Below are positions 8,135 to 14,112 of a stretch of 16,099 bases of DNA, piece by piece (the stretch's first letter is position 1; every line of letters begins with the position of its first letter). Made by a program: the position numbers and the translations under genes. This DNA comes from UBA2289 sp041677365 (GTDB lineage Bacteria > Bacillota_I > Bacilli_A > Izemoplasmatales > Hujiaoplasmataceae). The notes below the pieces were generated by a model. The model made no database searches, was not told the DNA's origin, and worked only from the letters and a program-made list of their open reading frames with translations. The stretch covers positions 1 to 16,099 of the forward strand of contig JBAYQC010000020.1 in the NCBI GenBank assembly GCA_041677365.1, read 5' to 3'.

Positions 8135-8152
8135 TTTTATATTGATATAAAA
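8135..8152. promoter_or_regulatory. Leader palindrome between promoter and Shine-Dalgarno
   Basis: TTTTATATTGATATAAAA has two perfect 8-bp arms around a 2-base centre. It overlaps the predicted transcription start of the CxxC membrane protein gene and abuts its ribosome-binding site. It could be an operator or an RNA hairpin; pure A/T arms make chance occurrence plausible. Confidence 0.35.
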
Positions 8153-8181
8153 ATTATAACATACAAAAGAATTATGTTTAA
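8153..8181 (-). promoter_or_regulatory. Extended -10 promoter for CxxC membrane protein gene
   Basis: TGTTATAAT on the minus strand (8161-8153) is an extended -10 element with a perfect TATAAT. A poor -35 (TTAAAC, 8181-8176) lies 17 bases upstream. It falls in the short gap after the first ferredoxin-MinD stop. Confidence 0.6.
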
Positions 8182-8182
8182 A

Positions 8183-9049
8183 TTATATGCTTACACCAAG
8201 AACCTTCATTGTTTCTTGATATACTTTGTATATTTCTTGAAAAGACAAGGTTGATTCTGCTAAATTTTTTCCATGATTAATAGCGTCGATAATCGTACGG
8301 TCATATCTAATGCGACCAACATAATTGTAAGAATTCTCATTAACATAGTTGATGATTTCATCAGTTAATTCTAAATTTAAGTCATATTTATTAACACCAA
8401 CAGCTATCGGTATTTTAAAACTGTACGCTGTTTTAATTATCCTTTTTAAATCTAAAATTCCTGACATTGAAGGTTCTGCAACTAAAAGAATCAAATCAAC
8501 ACCAGACATTGAAGCAATTACAGGACAACCAATCCCTGGAGGCCCATCAATTATAACAAGATCTTTTTCTTTAATTTCTGTTTCTAACTGTTTTTTAACT
8601 TTCGTAACTAATAATCCCGAGTTACCGCTACCCATTTTAAGTTCTGCAGTTGCGAAAACTCGTTTGTTTGAAAATAATGAAATCTCTCCATCTTTAGATT
8701 TAACTGGTGATATTGCATTTACTGGACAGATCATTTCACATACTCCACAGCCTTCACAAAGAAACTTATTGATATAGTAATTCCCATCCTTAATTTCGAT
8801 AGCGTTAAAACGACAGTTTTCTTTACAAAGGTTACAGTTAATACAAACATCTTGATCAATGATATACTTATCAAGACCATAATAATCCTCAGTTTTACTC
8901 GGAATATTAAGTTGTGATACAAGGTGTAAATTCGGTGCCTCAACATCACAATCAGCGAATACTCTAGCCTCAGAAATTTTGATAAAATTAGAAGCGATAG
9001 TGGTTTTTCCAGTTCCACCTTTACCGCTCAATATCAATAGTTTTTTCAT
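8183..9049 (-). CDS. MinD/Mrp-family P-loop ATPase with two [4Fe-4S] ferredoxin insertion (copy 1)
   Basis: Cytoplasmic SIMIBI-class ATPase of 288 residues. The deviant Walker A GKGGTGKTT begins near residue 9, the A' motif is FADCDVEAPN, and the switch region is DGPPGIGC (169-175). A bacterial-ferredoxin module is inserted after the A' motif with two CX2CX2CX3C sets: Cys69, 72, 75, 79 and Cys98, 101, 104, 108. Proteins of this design occur in anaerobes beside NifX/NifB-like proteins and in the orange-protein complex of Desulfovibrio; related Mrp/ApbC proteins carry Fe-S clusters. The start at 9049 overlaps the stop of the second copy as ATGA, with GGTGAT upstream, so translation is coupled. 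The tandem pair could act as a heterodimer (inference). The substrate or cluster client is unknown. Confidence 0.94.
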   Translation of the reverse strand: MKKLLILSGKGGTGKTTIASNFIKISEARVFADCDVEAPNLHLVSQLNIPSKTEDYYGLDKYIIDQDVCINCNLCKENCRFNAIEIKDGNYYINKFLCEGCGVCEMICPVNAISPVKSKDGEISLFSNKRVFATAELKMGSGNSGLLVTKVKKQLETEIKEKDLVIIDGPPGIGCPVIASMSGVDLILLVAEPSMSGILDLKRIIKTAYSFKIPIAVGVNKYDLNLELTDEIINYVNENSYNYVGRIRYDRTIIDAINHGKNLAESTLSFQEIYKVYQETMKVLGVSI

Positions 9050-9873
9050 AACTTATCACCGAAAATTTTACTTATTATATCTTCGAAACACCCCTTAAAT
9101 TTAGGATTCTTAACGACAATTTCTCCTAATGAGTTTAAATATCCCATTTCTTTGTCGAAAGGAATTCTCGACAAAACATTTATAGAATTTACTTTAGCAT
9201 AATTATCAATAATATCCGAGTCACTAGCTTTATTGATAACTAACCCAACCTTTTTATTAAATACTTGAGTTAGTTCATAAACCATTTTTAAATTATGCAA
9301 GCCAAAAACAGTAGGTTCCGCAACCAAAATACAATAATCTACATCCCTTATGCTTTCCATAACACTGCAGCCATTACCAGGAGGACAATCAATTAAAACA
9401 TCTGAAACTTCATCCTTGGTTTTTTCAACAAGTTCTCCAATGATTTTAACTCCAGTTTCTTCTTTTATGTTCAAAACTCCCATAACAATGTGATGACCTT
9501 CATATTCAGTTTCTTTAATCTTACCAATAGCTTTTTTTGTTTCTGTTATTGCACCTACTGGACAGACTATCTTACATCCACCACAAGAATGACAAAGTTG
9601 AGGAAACAATCTTACCTTATCTAAAATAAGCGCAAGCGCATTAAATTTGCAGAACTCACTACATTTACCACATAAAATACATTTATCGTGATCTATTACT
9701 GGTATATCTACAGATACAGATTCTTCTTTGTATTCGCCTTTAAAATATACCTGACCATTAGGCTCTTCAACATCACAGTCATAATAACTGGCATTTTTAA
9801 TCAAATATGCCAAATTAACCGAGACAAATGTTTTGCCTGTACCACCTTTACCACTTAAAACAGCAATTTTCAT
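9046..9873 (-). CDS. MinD/Mrp-family P-loop ATPase with two [4Fe-4S] ferredoxin insertion (copy 2)
   Basis: Paralogue of the next gene, 275 residues. The deviant Walker A GKGGTGKT is at 8-15, the A' motif is YYDCDVEEPN, the two ferredoxin clusters are Cys65, 68, 71, 75 and Cys94, 97, 100, 104, and the switch is DCPPGNGC (162-169). Both copies keep a Cys after the PPG switch (Cys169 here, Cys175 in the other), an extra conserved thiol near the nucleotide. It follows the NifX-like gene with a 1-base gap and GAGGAA upstream. Its TGA stop overlaps the next ATG. The pair divergence and tight coupling suggest two subunits of one complex that uses ATP to move or load an Fe-S or mixed-metal cluster (inference). 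Confidence 0.94.
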   Translation of the reverse strand: MKIAVLSGKGGTGKTFVSVNLAYLIKNASYYDCDVEEPNGQVYFKGEYKEESVSVDIPVIDHDKCILCGKCSEFCKFNALALILDKVRLFPQLCHSCGGCKIVCPVGAITETKKAIGKIKETEYEGHHIVMGVLNIKEETGVKIIGELVEKTKDEVSDVLIDCPPGNGCSVMESIRDVDYCILVAEPTVFGLHNLKMVYELTQVFNKKVGLVINKASDSDIIDNYAKVNSINVLSRIPFDKEMGYLNSLGEIVVKNPKFKGCFEDIISKIFGDKL

Positions 9874-9874
9874 C

Positions 9875-10204
9875 TTAGAACAATTCCTCTAGTTCTCCAT
9901 TTAAATAATGCGCAATATTATCTTTTACAATTTTATCAGTGGATTTATACATTTTCACTTTCCCTTGTAATAACTCTAAGCTTTTATCTCCGACTCTTGG
10001 AGTAATTATAACGTCTGCTTTTTGATTCAAAATAAACTCTGCGGTTTTAATCCCTACGCCATGAGGACTTTCTAAGTTTTTATTAACGTATACTTTGCCT
10101 AATTTTGTATCAGTATCGTATACATAGAAATAATTTGCTCTACCAAGATTTTCAGAAATAAAAGATTTTTCACCACTTGTTTTTGTAGGTAATACAATAA
10201 TCAT
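9875..10204 (-). CDS. NifX/NifB-C-terminal (dinitrogenase Fe-Mo cofactor biosynthesis) domain protein
   Basis: Small cytoplasmic protein of 109 residues built of a single FeMo-cofactor-binding-type domain with an RNase H-like fold. Family marks are the opening beta strand MIIVLPT, ISENLGRANYFYVYD, PHGVGIKTAEFIL with one His, and ADVIITPRVGDKSLELL. It has no cysteine, so any metal cluster would be held by other ligands or carried by the partner ATPases. The orange protein of Desulfovibrio is a relative that holds a Mo-Cu-S cluster. I chose the ATG at 10204, preceded by AAAGGAGAG. A GTG at 10258 would force a strong hairpin (10231-10253) into the coding region. There is no sign of nitrogenase genes, so a nitrogen-fixation role is unlikely. 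Confidence 0.92.
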   Translation of the reverse strand: MIIVLPTKTSGEKSFISENLGRANYFYVYDTDTKLGKVYVNKNLESPHGVGIKTAEFILNQKADVIITPRVGDKSLELLQGKVKMYKSTDKIVKDNIAHYLNGELEELF

Positions 10205-10230
10205 AATTTTTCTCTCCTTTAAAATGCGAA

Positions 10231-10253
10231 TAAGCGACAGTAAATGTCGCTTA
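10231..10253 (-). promoter_or_regulatory. Intercistronic hairpin between DUF5320 and NifX-like genes
   Basis: A perfect 9-bp inverted repeat (TAAGCGACA / TGTCGCTTA) with a 5-base loop lies in the gap between two genes of one operon. No T run follows directly (TTCGCATTTT), so it is more likely an RNA-processing or stability element, or a partial attenuator, than a full terminator. Confidence 0.6.
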
Positions 10254-10259
10254 ATCACT

Positions 10260-10475
10260 TTATTTGTCTGAAACTAATTTGTTAATATCTTTGATTCTTG
10301 ACTCTAACACTTCTTTTTCCCTTAACAATTCTTCTTTTGAAGCTTCAGGATTTTGATAATATCTATTTCGATAACCCATTCCATTACCATATCCTAATCC
10401 ACTTCGACAATTGCCCATTCTTCTTCCTGTTAAAGGTCCAAAACCGTTAGGTCCAGTGCCATCTCTTCTCGGCAT
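10260..10475 (-). CDS. DUF5320-family small Gly/Arg-rich protein
   Basis: Protein of 71 residues. The N-terminus has the family pattern MPRRDGTGPNGFGPLTGRR followed by MGNC, a Gly/Asn/Tyr-rich stretch holding the only Cys (residue 23), then a charged C-terminal helix (about 44-71) that could form a coiled coil. Genes of this type usually sit next to NifX-like proteins and ferredoxin-MinD ATPases in anaerobes, as here; the biochemical role is not known to me. The ATG at 10475 follows GGAGGTG at a 7-base spacing. An ATG eight codons upstream (10499) lies inside the palindrome at 10493-10506 and before that site, so it is less likely. It is the first gene of its operon. Confidence 0.85.
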   Translation of the reverse strand: MPRRDGTGPNGFGPLTGRRMGNCRSGLGYGNGMGYRNRYYQNPEASKEELLREKEVLESRIKDINKLVSDK

Positions 10476-10492
10476 AGTGTTCACCTCCGTTT

Positions 10493-10506
10493 TTGACATA
10501 TGTCAA
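10493..10506. promoter_or_regulatory. Candidate CRP/FNR-type operator (TTGACATATGTCAA)
   Basis: A perfect 14-bp palindrome of the form TTGAC-N4-GTCAA matches the layout of CRP/FNR-family sites (TTGA-N6-TCAA). It lies at about +8 to +21 from the predicted transcription start, which suits repression. Which regulator binds is inference. Confidence 0.55.
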
Positions 10507-10519
10507 TAACTACACCTTA

Positions 10520-10547
10520 ATTATAGCACTCTAAAATCATTTGTCAA
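10520..10547 (-). promoter_or_regulatory. Strong promoter of the DUF5320-NifX-MinD operon
   Basis: A perfect -35 TTGACA (10547-10542) and perfect -10 TATAAT (10525-10520) are 16 bases apart, with TGC before the -10 making it an extended element. The -35 begins on the base after the arginine deiminase stop codon. This is the best promoter in the window. Confidence 0.85.
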
Positions 10548-11774
10548 CTACTTTCTTACAAAAGGCATTGACATACATCTAGGGCCACCTCTACCTCGAG
10601 AAAGCTCACTAGAAGGCATTTTATGAATTTTAATTCCGTGTTCTTCTAATAATTTATTTGTGATATGATTTCGTTCATAAACGATAACTTCTCCTGGTCT
10701 AATTACTATTGTATTAGCACCATCATTCCATTGTTCGCGATCACTAGAAACTGGATCATCTTCTCCACCACAAGGAATCAAAGTAATCGGTTTATTTAAA
10801 TACTTTTCAAGAATTTCATCTAACTTACCTTCTATTGGAACTACAATTAACTTAAAGTTTTTTTCTTTTGAACGAGTAATCTCATAAGCTCTTATAGCGT
10901 GTCTTAATTCTTGATGAATTAGAAATTTATCATGATCTACTTGAGTAAAGACTGTATCCAAATGCATAAAAGCTCTGCTCTTAGGAATATCAAAAGCTAT
11001 AACTGTATGATATGAAGTTTCATTAAAGTAGAAAAGGTTTTTAGCTAATTTTTCAATCGCAGCTGGATGAGTTCTTTCTGAAACTCCAACAGCTAATATT
11101 TCATCACTTAAAACCAAGACATCACCGCCTTCAATTGTTGGAATCATCTGGCGATTATAATAGTGAGGAATATCTTGACTACCGTAAATTGGATGATACT
11201 TAAATATATATTCTCCATAAATAGTTTCTCTTGATCTAGTTATTGAAAACATTTTTGAAATTGATACTCCATGACCAATTACTGTGAATGGATCACGAGT
11301 AAAATATAAATTCGGCATTGGATCAGTAACAAAAGGATAATCTCTTATATGATCTGATAAGGTTCTTTTAGTGAAATTAGGAACCTCATCCTTTCTGATT
11401 CCCGCCATAGTTAAGCTAACCATTTCTTTGGTTGAAGACATCTTACTTAAAAGATCGTAAACCAATTCTTTTAAAGTATCACTAGTAACCGAAGCTTCAT
11501 CAATGAATTGATTGATGAAGTTCTTTTTAACTTCAGCGTTAGTATCTAAAGATTCAGCTACTAAGTCAACTAAATATAATACTTCTACGCCATTTTTTCG
11601 AAAAATATCTGCAAAAGCATCGTGTTCTTTTTGGGCTAAGTCCAACCAAGGAATATCGTCAAAAAGAAGTTGATTCAACCATTTAGGAGTTAAGTTTTCT
11701 AACTCTCTACCCGGTCGATGCAACAGCACTTTTTTTAATTCTTTTATTTCTGATTTAACATTTAGCAAAGCCAT
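10548..11774 (-). CDS. arcA: Arginine deiminase
   Basis: Cytoplasmic enzyme of 408 residues that hydrolyses arginine to citrulline and ammonia, the first step of the arginine deiminase pathway. Family landmarks in order are LLHRPGRE near the N-terminus, PNLYFTRDPF, EGGDVLVL, MHLDTVFTQVD, a GGEDDP loop, and the C-terminal nucleophile Cys400 in GGPRCMSMP. Length matches bacterial and mycoplasma enzymes (about 400-410). The ATG at 11774 lies 15 bases after the tryptophanase stop with CGAGGT upstream, so the two are cotranscribed. Ornithine carbamoyltransferase, carbamate kinase and an arginine/ornithine antiporter are not in the window, so ATP yield from arginine needs genes elsewhere. No terminator follows; transcripts may continue into the next operon. 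Confidence 0.97.
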   Translation of the reverse strand: MALLNVKSEIKELKKVLLHRPGRELENLTPKWLNQLLFDDIPWLDLAQKEHDAFADIFRKNGVEVLYLVDLVAESLDTNAEVKKNFINQFIDEASVTSDTLKELVYDLLSKMSSTKEMVSLTMAGIRKDEVPNFTKRTLSDHIRDYPFVTDPMPNLYFTRDPFTVIGHGVSISKMFSITRSRETIYGEYIFKYHPIYGSQDIPHYYNRQMIPTIEGGDVLVLSDEILAVGVSERTHPAAIEKLAKNLFYFNETSYHTVIAFDIPKSRAFMHLDTVFTQVDHDKFLIHQELRHAIRAYEITRSKEKNFKLIVVPIEGKLDEILEKYLNKPITLIPCGGEDDPVSSDREQWNDGANTIVIRPGEVIVYERNHITNKLLEEHGIKIHKMPSSELSRGRGGPRCMSMPFVRK

Positions 11775-11789
11775 AAAATACCTCGTTTC

Positions 11790-13172
11790 CTATTCTACTG
11801 GTTTAAAAAGAGCAGTGAAGTGTCTAAGAATCGGAGATTCATAAACAAACTCTAAACCTTTTAATTCTGGGCCTTTTTTAGCAACTTTTATCAATGATTC
11901 AGCCACATAATTCAAATGTTCAAGTGTATAAGTTCTTCTAGGAATAGTAAGCCTTAAGAACTCTTTATCTGCCTTTAAATTTTCTAAAGTATCTGGGTCT
12001 CTTCCCAATAACAATGAGCCAATTTCTACAGCTCTTATTCCGCCTTCTAAGTAAAGTTCGTTACAAACAACTTGAGCGGGAAATTGATCATATGGTATCT
12101 GTGGACAAATAGCTCCGCAGTCAACAAACACCGCATGGCCTCCAGTAGGATATTGAATCGGTACGTTGCCTGCTCTTAGTTTATCTCCTAAATATCTAAC
12201 TTCATCTAAACGGTATTGAAGATAATCTTCATCCAAAGCTTCTTTTAAACCAATAGCTAATGCATCCATATCTCTTCCGGCAAGTCCACCATAAGTTGGG
12301 AATCCTTCCATAGGAATGATTCTAATTTGACAAGCTTTATATAGATCTTCATCATCCTTTATCGCAATTAAACCACCGATATTAACCAAGCCATCCTTTT
12401 TACTACTCATCAAGAATACATCAGCTAAAGCAAAGGTTTCTAAAGCGATTTCTGAAACCGAACTGTTTTTATAAGCAGTTTCTCTCAGTTTAATAAAATA
12501 AGCGTTTTCTGCATATCTAGCTCCGTCGATAACCACAGTTATTCCATGCTTTTTAGCAATTCGAGAAACTTCTTTCATATTTTCAAGTGAAACCGGTTGT
12601 CCTCCAGCAGAATTATTGGTGATTGTCATAATGATAGCAGCTATGTTTTCAGCCTTCTTTTCTTCAATTAACTTAGCTAATTTTTCTAAATCAAAATTGC
12701 CTTTGAAAGGAAAGTCTAAATCTAAATCAAAACACTCCTTACAAACACAATCAATCGCTCTTCCACCCGCTAACTCAACATGCGCTCTAGTCGTATCAAA
12801 ATGAATATTTGAAATAACAAACATGCCTTTGCGTTTGATTAAAGCAGGAAGCGCAACCTGTTCAGCACCTCTACCTTGATGAGCGGGTATGACATATTTG
12901 TATCCAGTAATCTCTTTTACAGTTTTTTCTAAGCGATAAAAACTTCTTGAGCCTGCATAAGCTTCATCTCCCATCATCAATGCTCCCCATTGAAAATGTG
13001 ACATAGCTCCAGTTCCCGAATCGGTTAAAAGATCGATGAATACATCTTCTGATTTTAACCTAAAAGGGTTAAAACCTGCTTCTTTTAGCCTTTTTTCTCT
13101 TTCTTCTCTGTTGATAAGTTTAATCGGTTCCACCATTTTAATTCTAAATGGGGGTAAAGAATATTTGTTCAT
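11790..13172 (-). CDS. tnaA: Tryptophanase (tryptophan indole-lyase)
   Basis: PLP-dependent beta-eliminating lyase of 460 residues that splits tryptophan into indole, pyruvate and ammonia. The Schiff-base lysine is Lys259 in MSSKKDG. GDEAYAGS, the HQGRGAE phosphate-binding loop and GGLAGRDM are family motifs. Three positions separate tryptophanase from tyrosine phenol-lyase, and all favour tryptophanase: Asp126 in HFDTT (Thr in the phenol-lyase), Ile384 in GIRAVEIGS (Arg in the phenol-lyase) and His451 in LRHFT (Phe in the phenol-lyase). Some other segments (KKDGLVNIGG) look closer to the phenol-lyase, so activity on other amino acids is possible. The ATG at 13172 follows GAGGAGG; an ATG six codons upstream is less likely. 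First gene of a tnaA-arcA operon. No tryptophan-containing TnaC-like leader peptide is visible. Confidence 0.95.
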   Translation of the reverse strand: MNKYSLPPFRIKMVEPIKLINREEREKRLKEAGFNPFRLKSEDVFIDLLTDSGTGAMSHFQWGALMMGDEAYAGSRSFYRLEKTVKEITGYKYVIPAHQGRGAEQVALPALIKRKGMFVISNIHFDTTRAHVELAGGRAIDCVCKECFDLDLDFPFKGNFDLEKLAKLIEEKKAENIAAIIMTITNNSAGGQPVSLENMKEVSRIAKKHGITVVIDGARYAENAYFIKLRETAYKNSSVSEIALETFALADVFLMSSKKDGLVNIGGLIAIKDDEDLYKACQIRIIPMEGFPTYGGLAGRDMDALAIGLKEALDEDYLQYRLDEVRYLGDKLRAGNVPIQYPTGGHAVFVDCGAICPQIPYDQFPAQVVCNELYLEGGIRAVEIGSLLLGRDPDTLENLKADKEFLRLTIPRRTYTLEHLNYVAESLIKVAKKGPELKGLEFVYESPILRHFTALFKPVE

Positions 13173-13205
13173 CTTGTCCTCCTCTTTCATTAATCATATT
13201 CAATT

Positions 13206-13217
13206 GTAAGCCCTTAC
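13206..13217. promoter_or_regulatory. Short inverted repeat in the tnaA leader
   Basis: GTAAGCCCTTAC has 5-bp arms around a CC centre and lies just downstream of the predicted tnaA transcription start. It is a possible operator or small leader hairpin; it is short, so support is weak. Confidence 0.25.
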
Positions 13218-13230
13218 TTAACTCCCTTCA

Positions 13231-13259
13231 ATTATACTATAAAAGCAAAGCATAGTAAA
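13231..13259 (-). promoter_or_regulatory. Promoter of tnaA-arcA operon
   Basis: A perfect -10 TATAAT (13236-13231) lies 17 bases from a -35 TTTACT (13259-13254), a 4/6 match. The predicted leader is about 50 bases long. Confidence 0.7.
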
Positions 13260-13267
13260 CGAATATT

Positions 13268-13301
13268 TAAAATGAAAAAAGATTAGGAACCTAATCTTTT
13301 T
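13268..13301 (-). terminator. Rho-independent terminator ending the photolyase operon, containing the NUDIX stop codon
   Basis: A 12-bp perfect inverted repeat (AAAAAGATTAGG / CCTAATCTTTTT, arms 13276-13287 and 13290-13301) is followed on the minus strand by T residues (TTTTTTCATTTT including the arm end). The TAG stop of the NUDIX gene (13293-13291) is inside the 5' arm. Confidence 0.88.
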
Positions 13302-13713
13302 CTTTAAATATTATATTTCGGTGCAGCTTATAAATCCCAATCATATGTCCGATATTGCCTTCACCTGCAAAGCGTGAAACATCAAAGAAGTTTTCTTCTA
13401 GACTCATCCACTCGAGTTCGTGAATCTCTTTAACTAACTTAACTTCCTGAGATAATTTCCCAATAAAGACCATCATTTTCATATCTATAGGATGCCACAA
13501 AAAATCCATAAACTTGAATAATTCTACATCCTTTTTTTCAATACCAGTTTCTTCATATAACTCGCGATAAGCACTCTCAAAAAAATCCTCTCCTGTTTCT
13601 ACCTTTCCACCAACTAAATTGTAAAGGCCTTTATAAGGATCTTTTGAGCGATAGCACATTAAAACCTTATCTTCATTTTTATTCAAAATAATAATTAAAT
13701 TAAACAACTGCAT
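13291..13713 (-). CDS. NUDIX hydrolase (MutT-like)
   Basis: Cytoplasmic pyrophosphohydrolase of 140 residues. The Nudix box fits G-x5-E-x7-REUxEExGU exactly at residues 36-58: Gly36, Glu42, Arg50-Glu51, Glu54-Glu55 and Gly57-Ile58. These glutamates bind the catalytic Mg ions. The sequence WNLVGGK-like YNLVGGKVE before the box, and the size, resemble 8-oxo-dGTP diphosphatases and related nucleotide-sanitising enzymes, but Nudix substrate cannot be read from the box. The start at 13713 is 3 bases after the stop of the DUF2177 gene with no good Shine-Dalgarno, so it probably relies on translational coupling. As last gene of an operon with photolyase, a role in removing damaged nucleotides is plausible (inference). 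Confidence 0.93.
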   Translation of the reverse strand: MQLFNLIIILNKNEDKVLMCYRSKDPYKGLYNLVGGKVETGEDFFESAYRELYEETGIEKKDVELFKFMDFLWHPIDMKMMVFIGKLSQEVKLVKEIHELEWMSLEENFFDVSRFAGEGNIGHMIGIYKLHRNIIFKEKD

Positions 13714-13716
13714 AAA

Positions 13717-14112
13717 TTACCAAATCCAATTATAAATTAATACTGTGAGTAACGAAATACTTGATGATAGGAATGTTCCCCAAATCAAATCAATGATTGT
13801 AACTGTTATCGGCCAATCTTTCAAGGTTGCAAGATTGGTTAAATCATAAGTTGCATAGGTCATAAAACCAAAAAACGCTGCGATCAAAACAACTTTACCA
13901 ATATCATTAGCAGCCACAGCATCTTTTATAAAAAATACTAAACCAGCAATAAATAAAAGATAAAAAATTCCCGCTGCAATAAAGTTTGGTTTTTCAGCCA
14001 TTAAGTGTCCAATTTGTGCCTTATAGAACTTAGGAGCAATTAACCCTAACCATAAAGCATCAATAGCTATAAATATTACAAAAGCAACAATATACATTTT
14101 AAAAAAAGTCAT
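13717..14112 (-). CDS. DUF2177 family membrane protein
   Basis: Small integral membrane protein of 131 residues with about four helices (near 4-24, 42-62, 72-92 and 100-128). The family signature is visible: DALWLGLIAPKFYKAQIGHLM near the N-terminus (residues 18-38), TYATYDLTNLATL (about 85-97) and a DLIWG motif (about 108-112). Function is not established. Homologues occur in light- and singlet-oxygen-responsive gene sets with photolyases and DUF1295 proteins in Proteobacteria. The ATG overlaps the photolyase stop as TAATG, with AAGGAGAA upstream. Strong coupling to photolyase on one side and the NUDIX gene on the other marks it as part of one unit. Confidence 0.92.
   Translation of the reverse strand: MTFFKMYIVAFVIFIAIDALWLGLIAPKFYKAQIGHLMAEKPNFIAAGIFYLLFIAGLVFFIKDAVAANDIGKVVLIAAFFGFMTYATYDLTNLATLKDWPITVTIIDLIWGTFLSSSISLLTVLIYNWIW

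Noticed and set aside
8349..8777. Plus-strand frame of 142 codons inside the first ferredoxin-MinD gene
   Set aside because: Fully antisense to a gene with clear motifs; composition and lack of any motif fit a chance frame.
8731..9018. Second minus-strand frame of 95 codons within the first ferredoxin-MinD gene
   Set aside because: Out-of-frame shadow of the real gene; no separate ribosome-binding site or known domain.
9046..9049. Mycoplasma-type code with TGA as tryptophan
   Set aside because: TGA ends the second MinD gene in a clean ATGA overlap with the next start, and Trp is encoded by TGG in the other genes read.
9875..10204. Nitrogen-fixation gene cluster
   Set aside because: Only the NifX-type domain is present; no nifHDK, nifEN or nifB radical-SAM gene is in the window, and the neighbours match the orange-protein type of locus.
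11790..13172. Assignment as tyrosine phenol-lyase
   Set aside because: Asp126, Ile384 and His451 are the tryptophanase residues at the specificity positions.
13173..13230. TnaC-like regulatory leader peptide before tryptophanase
   Set aside because: The only small frame (10 codons from 13199) has no Trp and no ribosome-binding site, and it overlaps the tnaA start.
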